Shown here piece after piece: positions 9,110 through 18,048 of a DNA stretch of 56,270 nt; the stretch's first letter is position 1; every line of letters starts with the position of its first letter. Below the pieces are notes generated by a model that had not been told where the DNA came from, did no database searches, and saw only the letters and a list, made by a program, of their open reading frames with translations. This DNA comes from Bacteroidota bacterium (GTDB lineage Bacteria > Bacteroidota > Bacteroidia > Cytophagales > Cyclobacteriaceae): assembly GCA_023393375.1 (NCBI GenBank), contig JAEWLI010000093.1:1-56270 (forward strand), given 5' to 3'. A program made the position numbers and the translations under genes.

Positions 9110-10116
9110 TCATGGAGGAGCACAAAGAAAGAATCCATCTCACCCAAAGACCCCGTAGAAACCGGAAATCAGCAATTATCCGAAATATGGTGGAAGAATC
9201 ATCTGTAAATATTCATGACCTGATTTTTCCACTTTTTATCATTGAAGGCCGTCAACAGAAAATAGAGGTGGCATCCATGCCGGGCATTTTCCGATATTCA
9301 ACCGACATGCTTTTGCAAGAAGTTGAAGAATGCCTTAAATTAGGAATCAAATCTTTTGTTTTATTTCCAGCAATTCAAGAGAATCTGAAAGATAAATATG
9401 CTAAAGAAAGTTACAATCCGAAGGGATTATACACAACTGCATTGAGCCTGATAAAAAAAGAATTTCCGGAAGCTTGCCTAATGACCGATGTAGCTTTGGA
9501 TCCATATAGCAGCGATGGCCATGATGGTATAGTTGAAAATGGGGAAATTTTGAATGACGAAACACTGAAAGTTCTTGGAAAAATGGCAGTAGCGCAAGCC
9601 AGAGCAGGTGCTGATATCATTGGACCATCAGATATGATGGATGGAAGAGTAGGCTATATAAGAGAAATGCTGGATCAAGAGGGATTTACAGATGTTTCTA
9701 TCATGTCTTATACAGCCAAATATGCAAGTGCTTTTTATGGTCCTTTCCGTGATGCATTGGATTCAGCCCCAAAAGCAGGTGATAAAAAAACCTATCAGAT
9801 GAATCCTGCCAACAGTAGAGAAGCTTTGACAGAAGCAGAACTGGATACATTGGAGGGAGCAGACTTTCTCATGGTAAAACCTGCATTGTCTTATCTTGAT
9901 GTGATCAAATTGCTGAAAGAGAACTTCAATTTGCCAATAGCAGCTTATAATGTAAGTGGTGAATATGCAATGGTCAAAGCGGCCGATCAAAAAGGGTGGC
10001 TTAATGGCACCCAGGTAATGCATGAAATATTACTCAGTATGAAGAGGGCTGGTGCTGATATTATCCTTACCTATTTCGCCAAAGAATTTGCAAATTACAT
10101 CAAAAATAAAGATTAA
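9106..10116 (+). CDS. hemB: delta-aminolevulinic acid dehydratase (porphobilinogen synthase)
   Basis: HemB condenses two 5-aminolevulinate molecules to porphobilinogen for heme synthesis; this organism also encodes heme A synthase at 36495. The protein is 336 residues, or 334 if the second ATG (9112) is used. The metal-binding segment reads DVALDPYSSDGHDG, with aspartates where zinc enzymes have cysteines, so it belongs to the non-zinc, magnesium-type class. The Schiff-base lysine region MVKPALSYLDVI is present. It overlaps the glmS stop by four bases, indicating co-transcription and coupling. Confidence 0.97.
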   Translation: MIMEEHKERIHLTQRPRRNRKSAIIRNMVEESSVNIHDLIFPLFIIEGRQQKIEVASMPGIFRYSTDMLLQEVEECLKLGIKSFVLFPAIQENLKDKYAKESYNPKGLYTTALSLIKKEFPEACLMTDVALDPYSSDGHDGIVENGEILNDETLKVLGKMAVAQARAGADIIGPSDMMDGRVGYIREMLDQEGFTDVSIMSYTAKYASAFYGPFRDALDSAPKAGDKKTYQMNPANSREALTEAELDTLEGADFLMVKPALSYLDVIKLLKENFNLPIAAYNVSGEYAMVKAADQKGWLNGTQVMHEILLSMKRAGADIILTYFAKEFANYIKNKD

Positions 10117-10127
10117 TATATTTCGTT

Positions 10128-10135
10128 TACATTTG
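10128..10135 (+). promoter_or_regulatory. putative -7 promoter box for the YwqK-like gene
   Basis: TACATTTG matches TAnnTTTG exactly, 30 bases upstream of the ATG at 10166, just after the hemB stop. No -33 TTTG at the expected distance. Confidence 0.4.
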
Positions 10136-10165
10136 CATAACAGATTATTTAAATATAATTGAGGT

Positions 10166-11038
10166 ATGTTTAAATCCCACTTTCTGCTTCTATTCTTCTC
10201 AATTTCATTATTGCCAATGCTTTCTTTTGGCCAGACTGAAAAAAATAAGGAAGAGGAAAAGATAGAAAATCCTTCTGATATATTTTCTGATGCCCCACTA
10301 ACTATAGATCTCGACGAAGAAGAAATCATTGAGCCTAAGGAAGAAAAAAAGAAGAAGAAAAAGAAAAATGTATATTATGGTTTGAAGACCAGAAAAGGAT
10401 TTACAAAAGCGGGATTTGGCAATAATGTAAAAATTGAGATTTTCAATTATCTTAAAGAATATGAAAAACCCGATCCTTATGTAAGAGACATCTATTGGTT
10501 CGATTTCAAAACAAAAAGGATAAGAATCTCCGGGAAAATTGATCCCAAATTTGCTGGAATTCTTCATGGTCCGTATAAAGTAATTCAAAACGATCAGGTC
10601 ATTGAAGAAGGAGTATTTTATAAAGGCACCAAGCATGGCAGATGGACGCAATATGGAAAGATGTACGATTACTTTGTGCTTACTGATAAGAAAAAATATT
10701 CAAAAGGTTGGCCCAGGGAGTCTAAGGTAAGTTATTATGACAAGGATAGAACCAAATTAAAAGAGGTAATACCTGTAGAATATGGCAAAAAGGAAGGCAA
10801 CTATTTTTATTTTCATGAAAATGGGCTGCCGGCTGTGCAGGGAGAGTATTCAAATGATCAAAAAGTTGGTCGTTGGGTGGAGTATTATGAATACCGCCGG
10901 CAAAGAAAAAGAGAGGTACAATACCGGAGCGATCCCTATAATAATGATTTCAAACCTTTTATCGTAAAAGAGTGGGACCAGACCGGGGCTGTAATATATG
11001 ATAAAGAAGAGCAGGATAAAAAGTTGACCAGCAGATAA
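10166..11038 (+). CDS. exported YwqK-like (MORN-type repeat) protein
   Basis: A 290-residue protein with a signal peptide ending near FGQ (residues 1-22), a strongly acidic-then-basic linker (residues 24-70, including a run of lysines) and a C-terminal region with MORN/YwqK-type repeats: HGPYKVIQND...EEGVFYKGTKHGRW, and GNYFYFHENGLPAVQGEYSNDQKVGRWVEYY. Such repeats form beta-strand stacks. Databases often call these antitoxin-like after B. subtilis YwqK, but there is no toxin gene nearby and the signal peptide makes a cytoplasmic antitoxin role unlikely. It converges with yraN, 6 bases apart. Confidence 0.75.
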   Translation: MFKSHFLLLFFSISLLPMLSFGQTEKNKEEEKIENPSDIFSDAPLTIDLDEEEIIEPKEEKKKKKKKNVYYGLKTRKGFTKAGFGNNVKIEIFNYLKEYEKPDPYVRDIYWFDFKTKRIRISGKIDPKFAGILHGPYKVIQNDQVIEEGVFYKGTKHGRWTQYGKMYDYFVLTDKKKYSKGWPRESKVSYYDKDRTKLKEVIPVEYGKKEGNYFYFHENGLPAVQGEYSNDQKVGRWVEYYEYRRQRKREVQYRSDPYNNDFKPFIVKEWDQTGAVIYDKEEQDKKLTSR

Positions 11039-11044
11039 CAGTTT

Positions 11045-11401
11045 TTAGAAAAAAGCATCTTCAAAATGCTGGATTTCAGAGCCTGTTTTATTCATTACTA
11101 TTGAAACAATATCAAATCTTATATCCTTTTTCCAATTGGTTTCATAAACATATTGCTCTGCGGCAGCAATAACCATTTCAGCTTTTTTTTCATTTACAAA
11201 TTCTTCAGGAAAACCAAACCGGATACTTTTTCTGGTCTTCACTTCAATAAACACCAAAATACCATCTTTTTCCGCTATTATATCAATTTCTGATCTCTTA
11301 TATCGATAATTCCTTTCCCTAATAAGGTAACCTTTCTGGATAAGTACTTCAGCAGCCATGTTCTCACCCAATATGCCTGTATTCTTTGTTACTGTCACCA
11401 A
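11045..11401 (-). CDS. yraN: YraN family endonuclease-like protein (UPF0102)
   Basis: A 118-residue protein with the UPF0102 pattern: GENMAAEVLIQKGYLIRERNYR, then the PD-(D/E)XK nuclease-fold core SEIDIIAEKDGILVFIEVKTRKS, and RFDIVSIV near the end. The acidic residues and lysine of the fold are intact. Function is not established for the family; it is often near RNase HII or 16S methyltransferase genes elsewhere but here stands alone, facing the YwqK-like gene. Confidence 0.92.
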   Translation of the reverse strand: MVTVTKNTGILGENMAAEVLIQKGYLIRERNYRYKRSEIDIIAEKDGILVFIEVKTRKSIRFGFPEEFVNEKKAEMVIAAAEQYVYETNWKKDIRFDIVSIVMNKTGSEIQHFEDAFF

Positions 11402-11487
11402 TTTCTATTATAGAACCTGAATATTTGGGTTTAATTTAATAAAAAAATAATTTACATTTACACCAGCCTTAAATTAAAAATTAAATA

Positions 11488-12474
11488 ATGAGTGAATTAT
11501 ATCCATTAAAGTTCCATCCCATTTATAAAGACAAAATATGGGGCGGGCAAAAAATAAGAACTATTTTAGAAAAAGACTTTGGCAACCTTCCCAATTGTGG
11601 TGAATCATGGTTGATCTCAGGAGTTAATGGTGATATTTCAGTGGTAAATGGGGGCAATCTTGATGGAAAAATACTGACAGACATTATTCGCCAATATAAA
11701 GACAGATTATTGGGTCAAGCGGTTTATCAGAAATTTGGTGAAAGATTTCCATTGTTGATCAAGTTCATCGATGCCAATGATGATCTTTCTGTGCAAGTTC
11801 ACCCAGACGATAAATTGGCTGAAAAACGTCACCAGTCTTTTGGAAAAACAGAAATGTGGTTTGTTGTTCAAGCTGACAAGGGGGCCAAACTGATCACCGG
11901 ATTTAACCAGCCAATGGATAAAAATTTATATTTAAAGGCATTTAATGAAGGTAGGCTTTTTGATATACTTAACCAGGAAGAAGTATCCGAAGAGGATATG
12001 TTTTTCATTCCAGCCGGAAGAGTCCATACCATTGGCAAAGGAATTTTATTAGCCGAAATCCAGCAAACCTCTGACATCACCTACCGGATTTATGATTTTG
12101 ACAGAAAAGACAATGAAGGAAATACCCGGGAACTTCATGTAGAAGAAGCTTTGGATGCCATTGATTATACTTTTCACGAAGAATATAAAACCAAGTACGA
12201 AGCAAAAACTAATAAGCCGGTTCACTTGGCCACCTGTTCGTATTTTAACACCCATCAGCTACAATTAACCAAACCGCTATTTAGAGATTTTTCAAAATTA
12301 CACTCATTTGTTATTTATATCTGTTACCAGGGTACTGGTCAAATCCAATATGGCAATCAATCCGTTAGATTTGAGAAAGGTGATGCTATTCTTATTCCAG
12401 CTGAGATTAAAAACATTCAATTAGTACCTGAAAATCAAGTGAAATTATTGGAAACGTATGTTCCTGAAAGCTAA
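11488..12474 (+). CDS. manA: mannose-6-phosphate isomerase, class I
   Basis: ManA interconverts mannose-6-phosphate and fructose-6-phosphate. The 328-residue protein is of the short bacterial type, with a cupin core. The metal ligands are visible in VQVHPDD (His), KTEMWFV (Glu) and FIPAGRVHTI (His), and the catalytic-loop IQQTSDITYRIYDF is present. It begins 86 bases after the divergent yraN start and leads a three-gene run with lipB (5 bases downstream) and a 3'-5' exonuclease gene. Confidence 0.95.
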   Translation: MSELYPLKFHPIYKDKIWGGQKIRTILEKDFGNLPNCGESWLISGVNGDISVVNGGNLDGKILTDIIRQYKDRLLGQAVYQKFGERFPLLIKFIDANDDLSVQVHPDDKLAEKRHQSFGKTEMWFVVQADKGAKLITGFNQPMDKNLYLKAFNEGRLFDILNQEEVSEEDMFFIPAGRVHTIGKGILLAEIQQTSDITYRIYDFDRKDNEGNTRELHVEEALDAIDYTFHEEYKTKYEAKTNKPVHLATCSYFNTHQLQLTKPLFRDFSKLHSFVIYICYQGTGQIQYGNQSVRFEKGDAILIPAEIKNIQLVPENQVKLLETYVPES

Positions 12475-12479
12475 AATAA

Positions 12480-13223
12480 ATGAATGCACAGATTAATCAT
12501 AATGTCCATTTCAAAGATCTTGGAACGATCGATTATAAAGAAGCCTGGGATTATCAGGAAAGTCTTTTTACCGAAATCGTTGATCTCAAGATTCAAAATA
12601 GGAAATTGGAAACCGATCAACAACAACCAACACCGAATTACCTGTTGTTTTGCCAACATCCTCATGTTTATACGCTTGGGAAAAGCGGTTCGGCCACAAA
12701 CCTATTAATCAATGAGGAATCACTTAAAAATAAAAATGCCGCTTTTTATAAAATCAACAGAGGTGGTGACATAACCTACCATGGCCCCGGTCAATTGGTT
12801 GGTTATCCTATATTGGATCTGGACAATTTCTTTACTGATATTCACCAATACATGCGCTATTTGGAAGAATCTATCATATTGACATTACAGGAATACGGTA
12901 TTTCAGCAGGTCGCATAAAGGGATTGACAGGTGTATGGCTGGATCATGAAACCCTGAAAAATCCCAGAAAGATTTGTGCGATGGGTGTAAAAACCAGCAG
13001 ATGGGTTACCATGCACGGATTTGCTTTTAATATTAATTCTGATTTAAGTTATTTCAACCATATTATACCCTGCGGCATCACCGATAAAGCAGTGACCTCA
13101 ATGGAAAAAGAATTGGGAGCTAAGCAGCACTTTGATGAGGTAGCTCAAAAAGTTAAAAAACATTTGGTACAATTATTTGAAATGAACATTGTAGAAGCCC
13201 ACAAGGCCATTTTACCAAAATAG
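12480..13223 (+). CDS. lipB: octanoyltransferase (lipoyl(octanoyl) transferase)
   Basis: LipB transfers octanoate from acyl carrier protein to the lipoyl domains of dehydrogenase complexes, the first step of lipoate synthesis. The 247-residue protein has the signature RGGDITYHGPGQLVGYPI, the lysine motif CAMGVKTSRWVTMHG, and PCGITDKAVTSM carrying the acyl-accepting cysteine. It is slightly longer at the N-terminus than E. coli LipB. It starts 5 bases after the manA stop, and the next gene starts 4 bases after its own stop. Confidence 0.96.
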   Translation: MNAQINHNVHFKDLGTIDYKEAWDYQESLFTEIVDLKIQNRKLETDQQQPTPNYLLFCQHPHVYTLGKSGSATNLLINEESLKNKNAAFYKINRGGDITYHGPGQLVGYPILDLDNFFTDIHQYMRYLEESIILTLQEYGISAGRIKGLTGVWLDHETLKNPRKICAMGVKTSRWVTMHGFAFNINSDLSYFNHIIPCGITDKAVTSMEKELGAKQHFDEVAQKVKKHLVQLFEMNIVEAHKAILPK

Positions 13224-13227
13224 AGAC

Positions 13228-13953
13228 ATGCGAATTAACGACCCCGGACAAATTCTATTTCTGGATATCGAAACGGTTTCCTGCGTAGGAAATTATCAAT
13301 TGTTGCCAACACGTATTCAGCAACTATGGCACAAGAAATCTCTTCTAATTAAAAATGAAGAAGAGTGTACACCAGAAGAACTTTTTGTAAAAAAAGCTGC
13401 AATCTATGCTGAATTTGGTAAAGTAGTGGCCATAGCTGTCGGGTATATTCGGAATGATGAACAAAACCAACCACAATTAAGACTTAAGGCTTTTACATCA
13501 GACGATGAGAAAGAATTGTTATTATCATTCAAAGAATTGTTAGAAAAAAAATTCGATCAGGATAAGCTCTCATTATGTGCACACAATGGCAAAGAATTTG
13601 ACTATCCTTATTTATGCAGACGAATGTTGTTAAATGGCATTCCCCTACCATCCATACTGGATATCTCAGGTAAAAAACCATGGGAGGTAAACCATTTTGA
13701 TACCATGGAGATGTGGAAGTTTGGTGACAAAAAAAGTTATACTTCCTTAGATCTCCTGGCAGCGATCTTTGGAATTGAGTCTAGCAAAGATGATATTGAT
13801 GGAAGTATGGTTAATGAGGTCTATTATGAGTCGAAAGATCTCAATAGAATTGGAAAATATTGCATGCAGGATGTATTGGTCACAGCACAGCTATTTCTGA
13901 AATTAAACTGTCTGCCTGTCATTCCTGAAGATCAAATTATCTTTTTACATTAA
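13228..13953 (+). CDS. predicted 3'-5' exonuclease, PolB-like (DEDD superfamily)
   Basis: A 241-residue stand-alone exonuclease domain. The DEDD acidic motifs are visible: ILFLDIETVS (Exo I, D and E), LCAHNGKEFDYPYLCRR (Exo II, D) and IGKYCMQDVLVTAQLF (Exo III, D with an upstream tyrosine, DEDDy type). There is no polymerase domain. It matches the predicted PolB-related exonuclease family (DNA_pol_B_exo2) widespread in Bacteroidota; the biological role is unknown, presumably nucleic acid repair or turnover. It ends the manA-lipB run. Confidence 0.88.
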   Translation: MRINDPGQILFLDIETVSCVGNYQLLPTRIQQLWHKKSLLIKNEEECTPEELFVKKAAIYAEFGKVVAIAVGYIRNDEQNQPQLRLKAFTSDDEKELLLSFKELLEKKFDQDKLSLCAHNGKEFDYPYLCRRMLLNGIPLPSILDISGKKPWEVNHFDTMEMWKFGDKKSYTSLDLLAAIFGIESSKDDIDGSMVNEVYYESKDLNRIGKYCMQDVLVTAQLFLKLNCLPVIPEDQIIFLH

Positions 13954-14059
13954 GACAAACTTCATTTTCGTCAAAAAAACCTTTTTCCTCACATTAAGAG
14001 CAAGATAAAGTATAAAATTAGTAATTTACGCCGTTATTGCTTAAATAGATCATTCACCT

Positions 14060-15880
14060 ATGGATAAGGGTCCGACTTTGCTTGAGGTAAAAAACCTAAA
14101 AACTACCTTTAAAGGTGAAGGTGGGATGATTGAAGCTGTAAATGATATTAGTTTTACAGTTAGGAAAGGTGAAACTGTTGGTATCGTGGGAGAATCGGGT
14201 TCTGGAAAATCAGTGACTGCACTATCAATTATGCAATTGATCTCACAGCCTTCATTGACCAAAATCGATGGTGAGATTTTATTCAACTCTTCAATATTCG
14301 GCACCGTGAATCTGGCAAGGTTGCCCAGGAGTAAAATGAGGCAAATAAGAGGTGAGGATATTGCCATGATATTTCAGGAACCCATGAGTTCTTTAAATCC
14401 GGTATTTACCTGTGGCCATCAGGTAAGAGAGGCAATATTGCAACACAGAAATATCAGTAGAATTGAAGCCCGCTCACGAACCTTGGAATTGTTATCAGAT
14501 GTTCAGATCAATAACCCTGAAGAAGTATATAAAGCATTCCCACATGAATTGTCCGGAGGACAAAAACAACGGGTAATGATTGCGATGGCCATGTCATGTA
14601 ATCCTTCAATTTTAATTGCTGATGAACCGACCACAGCATTGGATGTAACAGTACAAGCAAGTATCCTCAACCTGATGAGAAAATTGAGGGATGTGAATAA
14701 CATGTCAATGATTTTCATTTCTCATGATTTGTCTGTAATCGCTGAGATTGCTGATAAAATATTGGTAATGTTGGATGGCCAAATTGTAGAACAAGGAACA
14801 GTTTGGGAAATTTTTGCCAATCCCAAGCATCCATATACCAAAGGATTATTAGCCTGCCGTCCCCGACTGGATATTAAAATGAAATGGTTGCCCACTGTAG
14901 CAGATTTTATGAACACAGATATGGAGGTTACAGATACGAAGCGAAAATATACATCTGTAGGTGAGGCTTTATTATATAATGTAGAAAGTGAAAATGAAAT
15001 CAGGAACAAGCAGGTTGAGCTATTAAAGCGGCCACCATTGTTAAGGGTAGAAAATCTGAAAACCTATTTTCCACTCCATAGAGGTCTTTTTGGCAAACCA
15101 CATGATTTTGCTAAAGCCGTAAATGACGTTTCTTTTGAGGTTTATCCTGGAGAAACCCTGGGATTGGTAGGCGAATCTGGTTGCGGGAAAACTACCCTTG
15201 GCAGGAGTATTCTTCGTTTGATCGAACCTACTTCAGGTCAGATCTATTATGATGACATACTGGTCAACGACCTAAACCCCAAACAACTCAGGGCAATCAG
15301 AAAAGATATCCAAATTATCTTTCAGGATCCATATTCATCACTCAACCCACGTATTACTATTGGTGAGGCTATCATGGAGCCCATGCGGCTTTTTAAAGTA
15401 TTGGATAATGATAAACAGCGAAAAGAAAAAGCAAGAGACCTTCTGCATACGGTAAACCTAAAGGATGATATATTCAATAGATATCCTCATGAATTTTCAG
15501 GTGGACAAAGACAAAGAATCTGTATCGCACGAACATTAGCGGTAGAGCCTAGATTCATTATATGCGATGAATCGGTTTCTGCACTGGATGTGTCGGTACA
15601 AGCCCAGGTTCTAAATCTATTAAACAAACTTAAATCTGAGTTTAACCTGACTTACATTTTTATTTCGCATGATTTATCGGTGATCAAATATATTTCTGAT
15701 AGGATGATCGTAATGAATAAAGGAAAAATTGTAGAAACTGGTTATCCTGAAAGAATTTATGAAAAACCAGGTAATGCCTATACCAGAAAACTAATAGATT
15801 CCATACCAAAAGGAACTATGGACGATATCAGGAAATCACAACTTAAAAGGAATTTACATTTAAAAAACAAAGTAGGCTAA
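14060..15880 (+). CDS. ABC transporter ATP-binding protein, two fused ATPase domains (dipeptide/oligopeptide type)
   Basis: A 606-residue protein with two complete nucleotide-binding domains. Domain 1: Walker A GESGSGKS, signature LSGGQKQR, Walker B ILIADEPTTALD. Domain 2 (from about residue 325): GESGCGKT, FSGGQRQR, FIICDESVSALD. Both domains carry the C-terminal extension of the peptide importer family (HPYTKGLL after domain 1; NAYTRKLI after domain 2). This equals a DppD-DppF fusion like E. coli YejF or GsiA. No permease or binding-protein genes are adjacent, so the partners are encoded elsewhere. Confidence 0.93.
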   Translation: MDKGPTLLEVKNLKTTFKGEGGMIEAVNDISFTVRKGETVGIVGESGSGKSVTALSIMQLISQPSLTKIDGEILFNSSIFGTVNLARLPRSKMRQIRGEDIAMIFQEPMSSLNPVFTCGHQVREAILQHRNISRIEARSRTLELLSDVQINNPEEVYKAFPHELSGGQKQRVMIAMAMSCNPSILIADEPTTALDVTVQASILNLMRKLRDVNNMSMIFISHDLSVIAEIADKILVMLDGQIVEQGTVWEIFANPKHPYTKGLLACRPRLDIKMKWLPTVADFMNTDMEVTDTKRKYTSVGEALLYNVESENEIRNKQVELLKRPPLLRVENLKTYFPLHRGLFGKPHDFAKAVNDVSFEVYPGETLGLVGESGCGKTTLGRSILRLIEPTSGQIYYDDILVNDLNPKQLRAIRKDIQIIFQDPYSSLNPRITIGEAIMEPMRLFKVLDNDKQRKEKARDLLHTVNLKDDIFNRYPHEFSGGQRQRICIARTLAVEPRFIICDESVSALDVSVQAQVLNLLNKLKSEFNLTYIFISHDLSVIKYISDRMIVMNKGKIVETGYPERIYEKPGNAYTRKLIDSIPKGTMDDIRKSQLKRNLHLKNKVG

Positions 15881-15887
15881 ACCTCCA

Positions 15888-15895
15888 TATATTTG
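15888..15895 (+). promoter_or_regulatory. putative -7 promoter box for rnr
   Basis: TATATTTG matches TAnnTTTG exactly, 27 bases upstream of the rnr ATG. The -33 element is not evident. Confidence 0.4.
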
Positions 15896-15922
15896 TACTT
15901 TTTAATACTTTAAAATATTTTT

Positions 15923-18046
15923 ATGTCCAGAGCGAATTCCAAAAAAGATGCGCCTAATATAAAACAGCAAATCACTTCTTTGTTTGAAGAGAATATTGGC
16001 AAATCATTTTCTATCAAACAAATTACCAAATACATAGGTGTAAGGGATAAAAAATCAAAAGATGCCGTCCCAAAAACAGTTTTCAACCTGGAAGAATCAG
16101 GCTTTTTGGTCAAAACCAGGGCCAATAGCTATAAACGAAATGTAGCAACTGAAACGGTTACCGGAATAGTTGACTATGTTAGCTCCAAATATGCATATGT
16201 TATTGTGGAGGGCATGGAAAAAGACATCTGGATAAAATCCAGCCGGATGGGCAATGCATTGGATGGAGATGAAGTAAGTGTAAAAATTATCAAACTACCA
16301 ACTGATGCGGCTAAAGCTGAAGGTGAAATAAAAGAAGTCATCAAAAGAAAAAAGACCGAATTTGTTGGTCGTATTGAAATATCCCCCCGCTATGCTTTTG
16401 TGGTTGCCGATAATAAAAAGATGCACCACGACATCTTCATCAAATTTGAAGATATTAAAGATGCCAAACACAATGATAAGGTGCTGGTAAAAATAAAAGA
16501 ATGGCCGGACAGGGATAAAAATCCTGTTGGCGAAGTAATACAAACCCTTGGGCCCGCCGGAAACAATGAAGCGGAGATCCATTCTATCATGGCTGAATTT
16601 GGTTTACCATTTGCGTTTCCGCCATCTGTTGAATCACAAGCTGGTAAGATCAAAGCCGCTATACATGAAGAAGAGATTTCCCGGAGAAGGGATTTCAGAA
16701 ATATAACCACGTTTACCATTGACCCTGAAGATGCAAAAGATTTTGACGATGCTATTTCAATTCAGAAATTGGAAAATGGAAATTATGAAATAGGGGTTCA
16801 TATCGCTGATGTAACACATTATGTTAGGTTGGATACATTATTAGAAAAAGAAGCTTTTGACCGTGCCACCTCAGTCTATCTTGTAGACAGGACCATTCCC
16901 ATGTTGCCAGAAAAATTATCCAACGACCTGTGTTCATTACGACCAAATGAAGATAAACTCACATTTGCAGCTGTATTTGAAGTAGATCAGGAAGCTCGGG
17001 TAAAAGGGCAATGGTTTGGCAAAACCATTATTAATTCCGACCGTCGTTTTTCATATGAAGAAGCACAAGAAAGGATCGAAACTGCAAAAGGGGATTTTGC
17101 ATCAGAATTACAGATTTTAAACGGTCTCGCCAAAAAATTAAAAGTAGAAAGATTTAATAACGGCTCTATCAATTTCGAAACTGTGGAAGTAAAATTCCGG
17201 TTAGATGAAAATGGTAAACCACTGGAAGTAATTCCTAAAGTAAGAAAAGATGCCCATAAACTGGTAGAAGAATTTATGCTGCTGGCTAACAAAAAAGTAG
17301 CACAATTTATATTTAACAGATCTAAGGGAAAAGACCCCAATACTTTTGTATACCGTACCCACGACTATCCAGATCCTGATAAGGTGAAAGCATTTTCAAT
17401 TTTTGCCCAAAAATTCGGACATAAGTTAAATATCAACGAACAAGCCATTGCAAAATCTTTAAATTCCCTAATAGAATCCATAGAGGGACGTCCTGAACAA
17501 AATGTATTGGAACAATTGGCTATCAGGACAATGGCAAAAGCAAAATATACTACCGAAGAAAAAGGCCATTTCGGTTTGGGTTTCGATCATTACACTCATT
17601 TTACTTCTCCAATTAGAAGATACCCTGATATGATGGTTCACCGTTTGTTGTACCATTACCTAAAAGATGGCAAACCTGTAGAAAAAGACAGATTTGAAAC
17701 ACAATGTATTCATTCGTCAGAGATGGAAAAAAGAGCTGCAGATGCCGAAAGGGCATCAATAAAGTTCAAACAAGTGGAATACATGCAACAATATATCAAT
17801 GAAGAATTTGATGGTGTGGTATCAGGAGTAACCGAATGGGGGGTTTATGTTGAGGTAATTCAAACCAAGTGTGAGGGCATGGTAAGGGTTTCTCAAATGG
17901 ACGATGACTATTATGAATTTGATGAACAAAATTTCAGGCTAATCGGGCGACGAAATAAAAAAATGATATCTCTAGGGGATCAGGTCAGGGTGAGGGTAAC
18001 TGATACAGATATCGATCGTAGGACTATCGATTTAGAATTGGTTTAA
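15923..18046 (+). CDS. rnr: ribonuclease R
   Basis: RNase R is a processive 3'-5' exoribonuclease that degrades structured RNA. The 707-residue protein shows the family order: N-terminal winged-helix region, cold-shock OB domains (residues about 75-200, including the YAYVIVEGMEKDIWI and RYAFVVADNKKMHHDIFI modules), the RNB catalytic domain (TIDPEDAKDFDDAIS with the metal-binding aspartates, then FGLGFDHYTHFTSPIRRYPD) and a C-terminal S1 domain (residues about 630-707). Length is typical of Bacteroidota RNase R. The prenyl synthase gene starts 2 bases after its stop, so the two are co-transcribed. Confidence 0.97.
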   Translation: MSRANSKKDAPNIKQQITSLFEENIGKSFSIKQITKYIGVRDKKSKDAVPKTVFNLEESGFLVKTRANSYKRNVATETVTGIVDYVSSKYAYVIVEGMEKDIWIKSSRMGNALDGDEVSVKIIKLPTDAAKAEGEIKEVIKRKKTEFVGRIEISPRYAFVVADNKKMHHDIFIKFEDIKDAKHNDKVLVKIKEWPDRDKNPVGEVIQTLGPAGNNEAEIHSIMAEFGLPFAFPPSVESQAGKIKAAIHEEEISRRRDFRNITTFTIDPEDAKDFDDAISIQKLENGNYEIGVHIADVTHYVRLDTLLEKEAFDRATSVYLVDRTIPMLPEKLSNDLCSLRPNEDKLTFAAVFEVDQEARVKGQWFGKTIINSDRRFSYEEAQERIETAKGDFASELQILNGLAKKLKVERFNNGSINFETVEVKFRLDENGKPLEVIPKVRKDAHKLVEEFMLLANKKVAQFIFNRSKGKDPNTFVYRTHDYPDPDKVKAFSIFAQKFGHKLNINEQAIAKSLNSLIESIEGRPEQNVLEQLAIRTMAKAKYTTEEKGHFGLGFDHYTHFTSPIRRYPDMMVHRLLYHYLKDGKPVEKDRFETQCIHSSEMEKRAADAERASIKFKQVEYMQQYINEEFDGVVSGVTEWGVYVEVIQTKCEGMVRVSQMDDDYYEFDEQNFRLIGRRNKKMISLGDQVRVRVTDTDIDRRTIDLELV

Positions 18047-18048
18047 AG

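Noticed and set aside
10166..11038. Antitoxin of a toxin-antitoxin pair (YwqK annotation)
   Set aside because: It has a signal peptide and no toxin-like neighbour; the similarity is to the repeat type only.
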